DNA of 64,000 nt from Streptomyces albireticuli (GTDB lineage: Bacteria > Actinomycetota > Actinomycetes > Streptomycetales > Streptomycetaceae): contig NZ_CP021744.1 in assembly GCF_002192455.1 (NCBI RefSeq), forward strand, positions 3,750,001-3,814,000. The letters run 5' to 3'. The position numbers and the translations under genes are program-made. Under the pieces are notes generated by a model. It was not told where the DNA came from and did not search any database. It worked only from the letters and a program-made list of their open reading frames with translations. Shown here piece by piece: positions 25,706-34,145 of this stretch (position 1 is the stretch's first letter; each line of letters opens with the position of its first letter).

Positions 25706-26556
25706 CACCCCCACCCCGCCACCCCCACCCGCGGCGCCACGAACCCCTCCGGCACCCGCCCCCCGTCGAACCGCGGCTCACACCCCCGCGGCGGCACGTA
25801 CACCGCGTCCAGCACCAGCGTCCCGAGCACCGCCGTCCGGGCCGGCTCCTGGGACCACAGGCGGGTCGGGTCGTGGAGTACAGGCGCGTCGTCCGGGCAG
25901 GGCAGTTGGGCCGTGAGGCGGAAGCGGGCGGGGAGGCGGTGGGGGAGGTCCGCCGTGAGGTAGTCCGCCGGGCGGGCGAGCGCCGCGTCCGGTGTGAGCG
26001 CGGGCAGCGGGCGCTCCGGCTGCCAGCTCAGCCGGGCCCAGCGGGTCCGGCCGGCGGCGTCGACCAGGCCGAAGGTGTGGACGGCGTGGTACGCCACGCC
26101 GGTGAAGCTCTCGGCCGGCCGGGCCGTCTCCGCCAGGGCCGTCGCCGTGGCCGCCTCCGGGTGGCGCTCCAGGAACGCGGCGACGGCCGCCGGGTCGGGC
26201 GAGCGGACGGCCCGCAGGTATTCGAGCATGTCCGCGCCGGTGCGGACGAAGAACACCGGCAGCGTGCCGGCCAGCAGGTCCATCTCGCCGCCGTCGCCCG
26301 CGTGGAAGCGCACCGCGAGGCCCTGCTCGCCGGGCGCGCCGTCGTGGCCGTCCCGCCCGCCGAGCATGCTGGAGAAGCGTGCGACGACGGGGACCTCGGC
26401 GCCGGTCAGCAGCGCGGCCGTGCCGAGCGCGGCGGCCTCGGGCGACGGGTCGAAGCGGCCGGTGACCCAGACGCCTCGGGTGTGCGGGAGGCGGTCGCGG
26501 GAAGCGGCGCCGACGACCCCTGCGGGAGCTGAGGGTGGTGCGGGGGAGGGCTGCAT
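25705..26556 (-). CDS. Catalase-like heme peroxidase, short and divergent
   Basis: A 283-residue protein of the small catalase group. LPHTRGVWVTGRF matches the VVHAKGAGAFG region and keeps the distal His. VVARFSSMLGG, GLAVRFHAGDGGEMDLL and LPVFFVRTGADMLEYLRAV follow the catalase order, and SFTGVAYHAVHTFGLVDAAG is typical of SrpA-like enzymes. The distal Asn (usually NNTPIFF) is replaced (AGTLPVFF), and I find no proximal heme Tyr in the short C-terminus. Activity is therefore doubtful. The start ATG has no clear ribosome site. It diverges from the LAL regulator gene. Confidence 0.8.
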   Translation of the reverse strand: MQPSPAPPSAPAGVVGAASRDRLPHTRGVWVTGRFDPSPEAAALGTAALLTGAEVPVVARFSSMLGGRDGHDGAPGEQGLAVRFHAGDGGEMDLLAGTLPVFFVRTGADMLEYLRAVRSPDPAAVAAFLERHPEAATATALAETARPAESFTGVAYHAVHTFGLVDAAGRTRWARLSWQPERPLPALTPDAALARPADYLTADLPHRLPARFRLTAQLPCPDDAPVLHDPTRLWSQEPARTAVLGTLVLDAVYVPPRGCEPRFDGGRVPEGFVAPRVGVAGWG

Positions 26557-26788
26557 GGTGCCGACGTTACGAGCCCGGCGGCGGAAGTGAATCGGTCACC
26601 GTATCGGTGTCGCGGCGAATGGCCGGAACGGGCCTCACCGGATTCCGGGAGGACGGAACGGGCCGCGCGCCGCCCGCCGCCCGGCACCGCCCGGCCCCGC
26701 CGCCCGGCCCCTGACGCCGCACCAACAACAAACGGAACTTTCCATTCCATCAAGGGATTTGGTGACACACACCATGGCTTTCCCTGAC

Positions 26789-26820
26789 GGAGATCTGAAA
26801 TACCCCCTTATAGGATCTCC
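26789..26820 (+). promoter_or_regulatory. Inverted repeat before the LAL regulator start
   Basis: GGAGATC (26789-26795) and GATCTCC (26814-26820) are inverted across 18 bases and end five bases before the ATG. In RNA the hairpin would cover the AGGA that could serve as ribosome site. An operator is the alternative reading. Confidence 0.4.
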
Positions 26821-26825
26821 AACAA

Positions 26826-29651
26826 ATGACGCTGTACGGACGGCACCACGAAAAAGCGGAGCTCGACCGCGTTCTGGACGGAGCGCGTGAGGGCACGGGG
26901 GCGGGACTGGTGCTCTGGGGCGACCCCGGCATCGGCAAGACCGCGCTGCTGGAGGACACCGCCCTCACCGCCGCGGACTTCACCGTTCTCTGCTGCCGGG
27001 GCACACGCATGGAGTCCGGCCTCGCGTTCGCCGCGCTGCACGAGCTGCTGTGGCCGGTCGTGGACCGCATCGGCACACTGCCCGCCGCGCAGGCCGCCGC
27101 GCTGCGCGGCGCGCTCGGGCACCACCGCGACCCCGCCGACCGCTTCCTGATCGGCGCCGCCGTCCTCACCCTGCTGTCCGAACTCGCGAGCGAACAGCCC
27201 GTGTTGCTGGCCGTCGACGACGCCCAGTGGCTGGACGAGCCGACCGTCGACTGTCTCTGTTTCGTCGCCCGCCGGCTGCGCACCGAGCCGGTCGCCCTGC
27301 TGCTGGCCACCCACGCCGACCCGGCCCGCGGCCCCTGGGACCCGCTGCCGTCGCTGGAGGTCACGGGCCTTCCCGACGCCGACGCGCGGCTGCTCGCCGC
27401 GGCCGCCTGGCCCGACGCCGACGAGCTCACCCTGGCCCGTACGGTCCGCGTGGCGGGCGGCAACCCGCTGGCCCTCCAGGAACTGCCGGGCACACCGGCT
27501 CTCACGGGGCCGACGGACCTGGGCGCGCCCGCCCTCGCGGGAACGGCCGCGGTGACCGCGCGGAACGCCGCCACGGCGATCGCCACCGCAACGATCACCG
27601 CCGCCGCACCGCCCGCCTCTCCCACCGGCACAAGCGCACCCGCCGTTCCCGCCCCCGGCACCCCGTTCCCGGTCGGCCCCCGCCTGCGCCGCGCCTTCAC
27701 CGCCCGTATCGACGCGCTCTCCCCCACCGCCCGCACCCTGCTCCTGCTCATCGCCACCGAGGAACGCGGCGAGCAGTGGGTGCTGCGCGAGGCCGCCGCG
27801 CGGCTCGGCGCCGGCGACGACGCCTGGGAGGAGGTGCGTCTGTCGGGGCTGCTGGACGCGCGCGGGGGCCGGCTGCGCGTGCGCCACCCGCTCCTCCGGG
27901 CCGTGGTCTACGAGGACGCGCCGTCTCCCGGGCGGCGGGCCGCGCACCGGGCCCTCGCCCGGGTGCTGGCCGGCACCGACGCCGAGGAGCTGCGCGCCTG
28001 GCACCTGGCCGCCGCCTGCGAAGGGCCCGACGAGACGGTGGCCGCGCTGCTGACCGCCGCGGCCGAACGGGCGTGGGAGCGCGGGGGCTGCGCGACCGCC
28101 GAACGGATCCTGCGGCGCGCCGCGGAGCTCTCCCCCGAGCCCGCCGCGGCGTCCGTGCGCCTCGCGCGCGGGGCGCGCGCGGCGTGGGAGGCGGGGCGGG
28201 CGGACACGGCGCGGGAGCTGCTGGACCGGGCCGCGCGCCTGGCCTCGGACGAGGAGGCCGCCGAACCGAGCGGCGGGCTGCGGGGGCTGATCGAGTTCGC
28301 CCACGGCAACCAGGAGACCGCCCACCGCCACCTGCTGCGCGACGTCCCGGCCCTCTCCCGGCCGGACAAGGCGGCGGAGCTGGCCGGCGTGGCCGTACGG
28401 GCCGGCTGGTCGGCCGGTTCGCCCGCTCTCCAGGCGGCGGCGCTGCGGGTGCTCACCGGACTGCCGGACGTACCGCCGGTGCTGCCGGAGTGGTGGCGCG
28501 AGGAGGGCCCGGCGCCCGCGCTGACCGACGAGGCCGTCGCCCGGCTCGGGGCGGGCTCGTGGCGGCTGATGCCGCCCGCGACGCTCGCGGTCGCGTGGGG
28601 TGCCGAGGAGGCGCTGGCGGAGGCCCTGGAACGGAAGGTCGCCGAGCTGCGGCGCACGGACGCGGCGACCGCGCTCGTGCTGACCGTGCCGCAGACCGCG
28701 ACGCTCGACCTCGTGCGCGGGCGGTGGGCCGACGCCACCGCGAACGCCACGGAGACGCTGCGGCTGGCCGAGGAGATCGGCGCCGACCACGCCGCGTCGC
28801 AGTGCCGGAACGTCCTGGCCTGGCTGGCCGCGGCGCGCGGCGACGAGGCGGCGACCGGGGAGCTGAGCGCGCGGGCGCTGGAGATGTCGGTGCCGCGCGG
28901 GGTGCGGGCGCTGACCGCGGCCGCGTACTGGAGCCGGGGGCAGCTGGCGCTGCACGCCGGCCGCGCCGAGGAGGCGTCCGGCCTGCTGGAACGGCTGACC
29001 GAGCCCGGCCACGAGGCCGCGCACGGCACGTTCGCGCTGCTCTCGGCGGCGGACGCGGCCGAGGCGGCGGTCCGGGCCGGGCGGCCGGAGGCGGCGCTGC
29101 CGCACGCGCGGCGGCTGCGGGAGTGGGCGGACCGTACGGGCACGGCGTGGGCGGCGGCGGCCGCGCACCGCTGCGCCGCCCTGCTGGCCGGGGACCCGGC
29201 GGAGGCCGAGGCCCGCTTCCGGGCCGCGCTGGCCGTGCCTGGTGCGGCGGCCCGGCCCTTCGACCACGCCCGTACGCGGCTGCTGTACGGGGAGTGGCTG
29301 CGGCGCGTCCGGCGCCGTACGGACGCCCGGGAGCAGCTGGCGGAGGCGGCGGAGACGTTCCGCCGGCTGGGCGCGGCTCCCCTGCTGGCCCGCGCCCGGA
29401 CCGAGCGGGAACTCACCGGCCGGCAGCCGCGCCGCCCCGGGGACGCGGGCGTGAGCCTCACCCCGCAGGAGCGCCGGGTGGCCCGGCTGGCGGCGGAGGG
29501 CCTGACCAACCGCGAGATCGCGGCACGGCTGCTGATCAGCCCGCGGACGGTGGGACACCATCTGTCGAACGTCTTCCCGAAGCTCGGCGTCACCTCGCGG
29601 GCGGAGCTGTCCCACGTCGACTTCGAGGACGGCGTGCGGCTGACGCCGTGA
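26826..29651 (+). CDS. LAL-family LuxR-type transcriptional regulator
   Basis: A 941-residue large ATP-binding LuxR regulator. Walker A GDPGIGKT is at residues 32-39, and Walker B LLAVDDAQWLD at about 127-137. A Thr/Ala/Pro-rich insert (about 230-280) precedes the arm. The middle 500 residues form a TPR-like helical array, and the C-terminal GerE HTH reads LTPQERRVARLAAEGLTNRE and LLISPRTVGHHLSNVFPKLG. LAL proteins activate natural-product, sugar or lipid genes in response to an inducer and ATP. The target is not evident. The divergent catalase-like gene is the nearest candidate. Confidence 0.93.
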   Translation: MTLYGRHHEKAELDRVLDGAREGTGAGLVLWGDPGIGKTALLEDTALTAADFTVLCCRGTRMESGLAFAALHELLWPVVDRIGTLPAAQAAALRGALGHHRDPADRFLIGAAVLTLLSELASEQPVLLAVDDAQWLDEPTVDCLCFVARRLRTEPVALLLATHADPARGPWDPLPSLEVTGLPDADARLLAAAAWPDADELTLARTVRVAGGNPLALQELPGTPALTGPTDLGAPALAGTAAVTARNAATAIATATITAAAPPASPTGTSAPAVPAPGTPFPVGPRLRRAFTARIDALSPTARTLLLLIATEERGEQWVLREAAARLGAGDDAWEEVRLSGLLDARGGRLRVRHPLLRAVVYEDAPSPGRRAAHRALARVLAGTDAEELRAWHLAAACEGPDETVAALLTAAAERAWERGGCATAERILRRAAELSPEPAAASVRLARGARAAWEAGRADTARELLDRAARLASDEEAAEPSGGLRGLIEFAHGNQETAHRHLLRDVPALSRPDKAAELAGVAVRAGWSAGSPALQAAALRVLTGLPDVPPVLPEWWREEGPAPALTDEAVARLGAGSWRLMPPATLAVAWGAEEALAEALERKVAELRRTDAATALVLTVPQTATLDLVRGRWADATANATETLRLAEEIGADHAASQCRNVLAWLAAARGDEAATGELSARALEMSVPRGVRALTAAAYWSRGQLALHAGRAEEASGLLERLTEPGHEAAHGTFALLSAADAAEAAVRAGRPEAALPHARRLREWADRTGTAWAAAAAHRCAALLAGDPAEAEARFRAALAVPGAAARPFDHARTRLLYGEWLRRVRRRTDAREQLAEAAETFRRLGAAPLLARARTERELTGRQPRRPGDAGVSLTPQERRVARLAAEGLTNREIAARLLISPRTVGHHLSNVFPKLGVTSRAELSHVDFEDGVRLTP

Positions 29652-30094
29652 CGGCGTGCCCGTCCCACCGCGTCCGTCCCACCGCGTCCGGCGACGGGCC
29701 CCGCCGCACGGGCCCGTGCGGCCGCCGCCGTCACGAACCGGACGCCCTCCCCGGAGCGACGGCCCGACGCACCGCTGTCCCAGCACCCCGTCGCACGGGC
29801 GGGCGCGGCCGCCGTCATGACGGTCCGGCGGGGCAGAGGCTCACCCCGACGCCTCCGGCAAGCTCGTCATCACCCGACCGCAACCGGTCCGGCCGGCCCG
29901 GCTTGTGGCGGTGGGCCGGTCGGTCGCGGGCCGGGTCGGACGGTCGCGGTCGGCTCGGTCGGTCGCGGGCCGAGTCGGACGGTCGCGGCCGGATCGGACG
30001 GTCGCCGGCCGGTCAGCACCCGCCGCCGGACGCCGACCCCGGCCCGTACCGCCTCACCCGGCCCCGAGGGCACCGCGAGAGGCGCGGGCACCGC
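29652..30094. other. Gene-free convergent gap with 39-bp tandem repeat
   Basis: 443 bases between the convergent LAL and acyl-CoA ligase genes. From 29920 a 39-base unit beginning TCGGTCGCGGGCCGGGTCGG is repeated at 29959 with four changes and then in part to about 30015. No terminator with a T-run and no convincing gene were seen. Confidence 0.7.
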
Positions 30095-31750
30095 CTACCC
30101 CAGCACCGAAACCTCCAGCTCACCCTCCGCGTACAGCTTCCGCAACGCCCGCTTGTCGAACTTGCCCACCGACGTCTTCGGCACCTGCGGGACGCTCACC
30201 CAGCGCTCCGGCAGCTGCCACCGTGCCACCCGCTCGCCGAGGAACGCCCGCAGCCCCGCGTAGTCCACCGTCGAGCCGTCCCGCAGGACGACCGCCGCCA
30301 GCGGCCGCTCGCCCCACTTGTCGTCGGGTACGGCGATCACCGCCGCCTCCGCGATCTCCGGGTGGTCCATCAGGTGGTTCTCCAGCTCGACCGAGGAGAT
30401 CCACTCGCCGCCGGATTTGATGACGTCCTTCGCCCGGTCCGTCAGGGTCAGGAAGCCGTTCGGCTTCATGGTGCCGACGTCGCCGGTGCGCAGCCAGCCG
30501 TCCTCGGTGAACTTGTCCTCGGGCAGGATGGGTTCCTGGCCGGCGCCGCCGTAGTAGGCGCCCGCGATCCACGGGCCGCGGATCTCCAGCTCGCCCGCCG
30601 ACTCGCCGTCCCAGGGCAGGTGGTCGCCGCCCGGCCCGGCGAGCCGGAGCTCGACGGAGGCGGGGATGCGGCCCTGGCTGAGGCGGTACTCCCACTCCTC
30701 CTCGCCGGTCACGCCGAGGGGCGGGTACGCGATCGTGCCCAGCGGGGACGTCTCGGTCATGCCCCAGGCGTGGACGATGCGCACGCCGTGCCGCTCCTCG
30801 AAGCCGCGCATCAGGGCGCGCGGGCAGGCCGAGCCGCCGCTGACGACGGTCTTCAGCGAGGTCATGTCCCGCGGGCGGGCGTCGAGCTCGGCGAGCAGCC
30901 CCGCCCAGATGGTGGGCACACCGGCGCTGACCGTCGGCCGCTCGGTCTCGATCATCTCCGCGAGCGGGGCGGGCTGGAGGAAGCGGTCGGGCATCAGCAG
31001 CGACGCGCCCGCCATGAACGCCGCGTGCGGCATCCCCCACGCGTTCACGTGAAACATGGGGACAACCGGAAGGGCCAGGTCCGCCGGGGTGAGCGCGAAG
31101 GACGCGGCGGCGTTGACCTCCATGGCGTGGAGGTAGATCGAACGGTGGCTGTAGAGCACGCCCTTGGGCTCGCCCGTGGTCCCGGAGGTGTAGCAGAGGG
31201 CGGCGGCCTGGCGCTCGTCCAGCTCCGGCCAGTCGAAGCCCTCGGTCGGGCGGCCGGCGAGCAGTTCCTCGTAGTCGTGCACCTGGGGACGACAGCCCTC
31301 CAGCGCGGACCGGTCGCCGGGCCCGGAGACGACGAGGTGCTCGATGGAGGGGAGGTGCGGCAGCAGCGGGGCGACGAGGGGCAGCAGCGAGCCGCTGACG
31401 AGCACGACGCGGTCGGCGGCGTGGCCGACGATCCAGGCGAGCTGCTCGGCGGGGAGCCGCAGGTTGAGCGTGTGCAGGACGGCGCCCATGGAGGGGATCG
31501 CGAGGTACGCCTCCAGATGGTCGCTGTTGTTCCACATCAGCGTTCCCACCCGCTCGTCGCCGACGACGCCGAGCTCGTCGCGGAGCGCGTGGGCCAGCTG
31601 TACGGACCGGGCCCCGACCTCGCGGAACGTCCGCCGCAGCGGCTCGCCGTCGCCGGTCCAGGTGGTCACGACCGCGTCCCCGTGCACGCGCGCGCCGTGC
31701 GCGAGAATGCGGGTAACGGTCAGCGGTACGTCCTGCATCGTGCTCAGCAC
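30095..31750 (-). CDS. Long-chain fatty-acid--CoA ligase-like AMP-binding enzyme
   Basis: A 551-residue adenylate-forming enzyme. The A3 motif is YTSGTTGEPKG; later motifs are HAWGMTETSP, GELEIRGPWIAGAYY, DGWLRTGDVG and DRAKDVIKSGGEWISS, ending in the catalytic-lysine region VPKTSVGKFDKRALR. It activates a fatty or other carboxylic acid as acyl-AMP and transfers it to CoA. GTG 31750 is chosen because GGGAGG lies seven bases upstream; an ATG at 31738 (MQDVPLTVTR) is an alternative. No signal peptide. It diverges from the CMD-like gene. Substrate class by family: medium to long-chain acids. Confidence 0.9.
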   Translation of the reverse strand: MLSTMQDVPLTVTRILAHGARVHGDAVVTTWTGDGEPLRRTFREVGARSVQLAHALRDELGVVGDERVGTLMWNNSDHLEAYLAIPSMGAVLHTLNLRLPAEQLAWIVGHAADRVVLVSGSLLPLVAPLLPHLPSIEHLVVSGPGDRSALEGCRPQVHDYEELLAGRPTEGFDWPELDERQAAALCYTSGTTGEPKGVLYSHRSIYLHAMEVNAAASFALTPADLALPVVPMFHVNAWGMPHAAFMAGASLLMPDRFLQPAPLAEMIETERPTVSAGVPTIWAGLLAELDARPRDMTSLKTVVSGGSACPRALMRGFEERHGVRIVHAWGMTETSPLGTIAYPPLGVTGEEEWEYRLSQGRIPASVELRLAGPGGDHLPWDGESAGELEIRGPWIAGAYYGGAGQEPILPEDKFTEDGWLRTGDVGTMKPNGFLTLTDRAKDVIKSGGEWISSVELENHLMDHPEIAEAAVIAVPDDKWGERPLAAVVLRDGSTVDYAGLRAFLGERVARWQLPERWVSVPQVPKTSVGKFDKRALRKLYAEGELEVSVLG

Positions 31751-31980
31751 CGAAGGGCCTCCCATATCTGCGCGCCGCGTTGCGCGAGGTAGTTCCCTGA
31801 GATTCTGCTTTCGTTCCCCTCGGTAAGTCACTACTCTGCGGCGACGTTCTCCGGCCGGGGAGGCCAAGGCACGGGCCCCGGGCCGGACGAGGCGGGCGCG
31901 GTGCCGAAGGGCCGTGCGGGCGACTGCCGTTCGGCGCACACCGGCGCGACTTCTTCTCCTCCGGTTTTTTCCCGGCCACC

Positions 31981-32007
31981 GGTCACATTCCCTCGTCGCG
32001 CTCCGTC
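31981..32007 (+). promoter_or_regulatory. ECF41-like promoter of the cysteine-free CMD gene
   Basis: GGTCACA (31981-31987), exactly 16 bases, then CGTC (32004-32007), 41 bases before the ATG at 32049. The published ECF41 consensus is TGTCACA-N16-CGTC; one base differs. The same element with the perfect consensus precedes the other CMD gene at 44.4 kb. Confidence 0.6.
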
Positions 32008-32048
32008 AGTGCTGTGGAAGCGACACGAAGCACGAAGGGAACACGACG

Positions 32049-32555
32049 ATGGCAGCACGTACGATCAGCACCCCGGTTCCGGCGCGGCCGCGGATGGCCC
32101 AGGACCCGGCGGCGCTCGTCCCCGAGGTGGCGGAGGTGTCGGCGGCCCTGTTCAAGGCCACCGGCAACCGCTCCGTGCCGCGGACCACGATCAGCCTGGT
32201 CCAGCTGCGCGCCGGCCAGATCGTCGGCAGCACCTATCTGACCGTCCTGCACACGGGTTTCCTGCGGAAGGCCGGGGAGTCCGAGGAGCGGATCACCTCG
32301 GTGGCGTCCTGGCAGGACTCGCCGTACTTCACCGGCCCCGAGCGGGCCGCGCTGGCGCTGGTGGAAGCGGTGCTCCAGCCGTCCGCGCACGGCGAGCGGG
32401 TGTCGGACGAGCTGTACGCCGAGGTGTCCGGGCACTACGACGACAAGGCGCTCGCCACCCTGACCCTCGCCATCGGGCAGGTCAACTTCTTCATCCCCAT
32501 AGCCCTGGTCGCCAAGCCGGTCCCGGGGCGGTCGTTCACCGACCCGTGGGAGTAA
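32049..32555 (+). CDS. Carboxymuconolactone decarboxylase-like protein without CxxC
   Basis: A 168-residue protein of the CMD/AhpD fold. The helix VQLRAGQIVGSTYLTVLHTG aligns with LRASQINGCAVCVFGG of the paralogue at 43.9 kb. Both redox cysteines are replaced (Ser61 and Leu64), so AhpD-type peroxidase chemistry is excluded. WQDSPYFTGPERAALALVEAV and DDKALATLTLAIGQVNFF match the rest of the family. AAGGGA lies about nine bases before the ATG. The ECF41-like promoter upstream suggests control by the sigma factor at 44.4 kb. Function unknown; ECF41 regulons commonly contain such COE-class proteins. Confidence 0.82.
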   Translation: MAARTISTPVPARPRMAQDPAALVPEVAEVSAALFKATGNRSVPRTTISLVQLRAGQIVGSTYLTVLHTGFLRKAGESEERITSVASWQDSPYFTGPERAALALVEAVLQPSAHGERVSDELYAEVSGHYDDKALATLTLAIGQVNFFIPIALVAKPVPGRSFTDPWE

Positions 32556-32723
32556 GGCCGGCGGCGGGCCGGGACGGACTCCGGGAAGGGCTCCGGGAAG
32601 GGCTTACGCCGCCCGGCTGACACCGGCCGCGCGGGGCGTGACGCGCGGAGCCGGCCCGCGTTGGCCAGGCGCGGCCGCCCGACGGCCGCCGCCGACGCGC
32701 ACCCGCCTCCCCCGGAGCCCGCT

Positions 32724-33362
32724 GTGACGAAGCCCCGCCTCCGCGCTCTCGCCCTCGCACTCGCCGTGACCTCACTGGCCGCTTCGGCCGCGTTCGCCCC
32801 GCAGGCCGCCGGCGCGGCGCGGGCGCCCGCCGGGACGCCGGTCACCCTCTGCCTGACCGACGCGTCCGCGGCGGCCCTGAGCGCCGCCCGGATCGGGCTG
32901 GAGGCCGTACCGCCGTCCACCCTGGTCACCGAGAACGGGCACGCCTGTGTGCGCACGACCGTGGAGACCGGGCGGATCAATCCCGGCTCCTCCTCCGGTA
33001 CGGGCGCGGCCGGCGAGGGCGGCTTCGCCTTCCGCCGGGGTCAGCGGCGGGCGGCGTTCGAGAATCTGGCGGCCTCGGTCATGTCGGACAAGATCATGAT
33101 CACCTCGGCCGTCCACCGCGGCCGGCGGATCGACGTCCTCGCCTCGCCCACGGCACGGCTGAAGCTGTATCTGACCAAGGTGAGCGCCGAGGACATCCCC
33201 ATGAACCTCACCCCGGCCGGCGCGGAGGCCCTCGCCGCCGCGTTCACCACCGGCCCCCTGCCCGCGGGCGGCCGGCTCTTCACGGGCAGCACCGGCTTCG
33301 ACGTCCTGGAGCAGACCACCGGCCTGCTGGGCGGCCTGGGGCAGCGGCTGGGGCTCGGCTGA
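32724..33362 (+). CDS. Secreted protein, function unknown
   Basis: A 212-residue precursor with a clear signal peptide (TKPRLRALALALAVTSLAAS, cleavage near AAGAA). The mature part has two Cys (LCLTDAS and HACVRTT), likely one disulfide, and a region FAFRRGQRRAAFENLAASVM without known motifs. GTG 32724 has GGAG eight bases upstream. It converges on the ECF sigma gene, whose stop is 21 bases away. No family is recognised, and neither neighbour explains it. Confidence 0.7.
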   Translation: MTKPRLRALALALAVTSLAASAAFAPQAAGAARAPAGTPVTLCLTDASAAALSAARIGLEAVPPSTLVTENGHACVRTTVETGRINPGSSSGTGAAGEGGFAFRRGQRRAAFENLAASVMSDKIMITSAVHRGRRIDVLASPTARLKLYLTKVSAEDIPMNLTPAGAEALAAAFTTGPLPAGGRLFTGSTGFDVLEQTTGLLGGLGQRLGLG

Positions 33363-33383
33363 CGCCCGCCCCCGGAGCGGCGC

Positions 33384-33923
33384 CTAGGCCGCCCGCGAGA
33401 GCTCCGGGTCCTCCCGGAGCTTGCCGAGCGCCCGCGACACCGCGCTCTTCACCGTGCCCACCGAGACCCCGAGGAGCTCCGCCGTCTGCACCTCGGTGAG
33501 GTCCTCGTAATACCTGAGGACGACCATCGCCCGCTGCCGCACCGGCAGCCGCAGTACGGCGCGCCACATCGCGTCGCGCAGGGCCTGGGCCTCCGCCGGG
33601 TCCGGGGCGGCCATGGCCTCGCGCTCGGGGAGCTCGTCGTAGGGGAACTCCTCGACCTTGCGCTTGCGCCACTGCGAAGTACGCGTGTTCACCAGGGCCC
33701 GGCGGACGTAGCCGTCCAGGGCACGGTGGTCCTCTATGCGCTCCCACGCGAGATACGTCTTGGTCAGCGCCGTCTGAAGCAGGTCCTCGGCGTCGCACGG
33801 GTTCGCGGTCAGAGAGCGGGCGGTGCGCTGGAGCACCGGTCCGCGTGCCCGTACGTAGGAGGAGAACGACGGGTACACGGCGGTGGATGCGCTGGTGCAC
33901 ACAGACGTCGTGGTAGCTGTCAT
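33384..33923 (-). CDS. ECF RNA polymerase sigma factor, SigE-family type
   Basis: A 179-residue two-domain ECF factor: region 2 around ANPCDAEDLLQTALTKTYLAW and region 4 around LPVRQRAMVVLRYYEDLTEVQTAELLGVS with VGTVKSAVSRALGKLRE. It lacks a C-terminal extension, fitting the actinobacterial SigE-family (TIGR02983-like) group. No anti-sigma gene is adjacent. The ATG at 33923 has only a poor ribosome site (AAGG touching the start region), so the message may be leaderless. A long hairpin lies upstream at 34045-34126 and insulates it from the DUF1906 gene. Confidence 0.9.
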   Translation of the reverse strand: MTATTTSVCTSASTAVYPSFSSYVRARGPVLQRTARSLTANPCDAEDLLQTALTKTYLAWERIEDHRALDGYVRRALVNTRTSQWRKRKVEEFPYDELPEREAMAAPDPAEAQALRDAMWRAVLRLPVRQRAMVVLRYYEDLTEVQTAELLGVSVGTVKSAVSRALGKLREDPELSRAA

Positions 33924-34044
33924 GCCTTAACGCTAGAAGCGCACCCGTACGCCGCGGATCGCCCGCAGGTGCCGAAGGGCGGTCCCCCTCAGGTCGTACT
34001 GGTGGGGCCACCCCCACCTCCTGGAGGGGGAGGGTGCTCAGGGA

Positions 34045-34126
34045 CCGCCTCGGGGTGCGGAAGGCGGAGGGACGCCCACCGGCCCCGACCGGTGGGCGTC
34101 CGCTCCGCCCTCGCACCCCGAGGCGG
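34045..34126 (-). terminator. Long branched hairpin after the DUF1906 gene
   Basis: Outer stem 34045-34059 with 34112-34126 (15 bp, perfect) and inner stem 34071-34082 with 34089-34100 (12 bp, perfect, six-base loop). It lies just past the DUF1906 stop and upstream of the ECF sigma gene. Confidence 0.8.
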
Positions 34127-34145
34127 AGACCGCGGGCGGGCGGGC

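Noticed and set aside
26808..31792. Long frames on both strands overlapping the LAL and acyl-CoA ligase genes (about 990 and 1580 codons)
   Set aside because: No family features. They run across real genes and a repeat-filled gap; typical GC-skew shadows in Streptomyces DNA.
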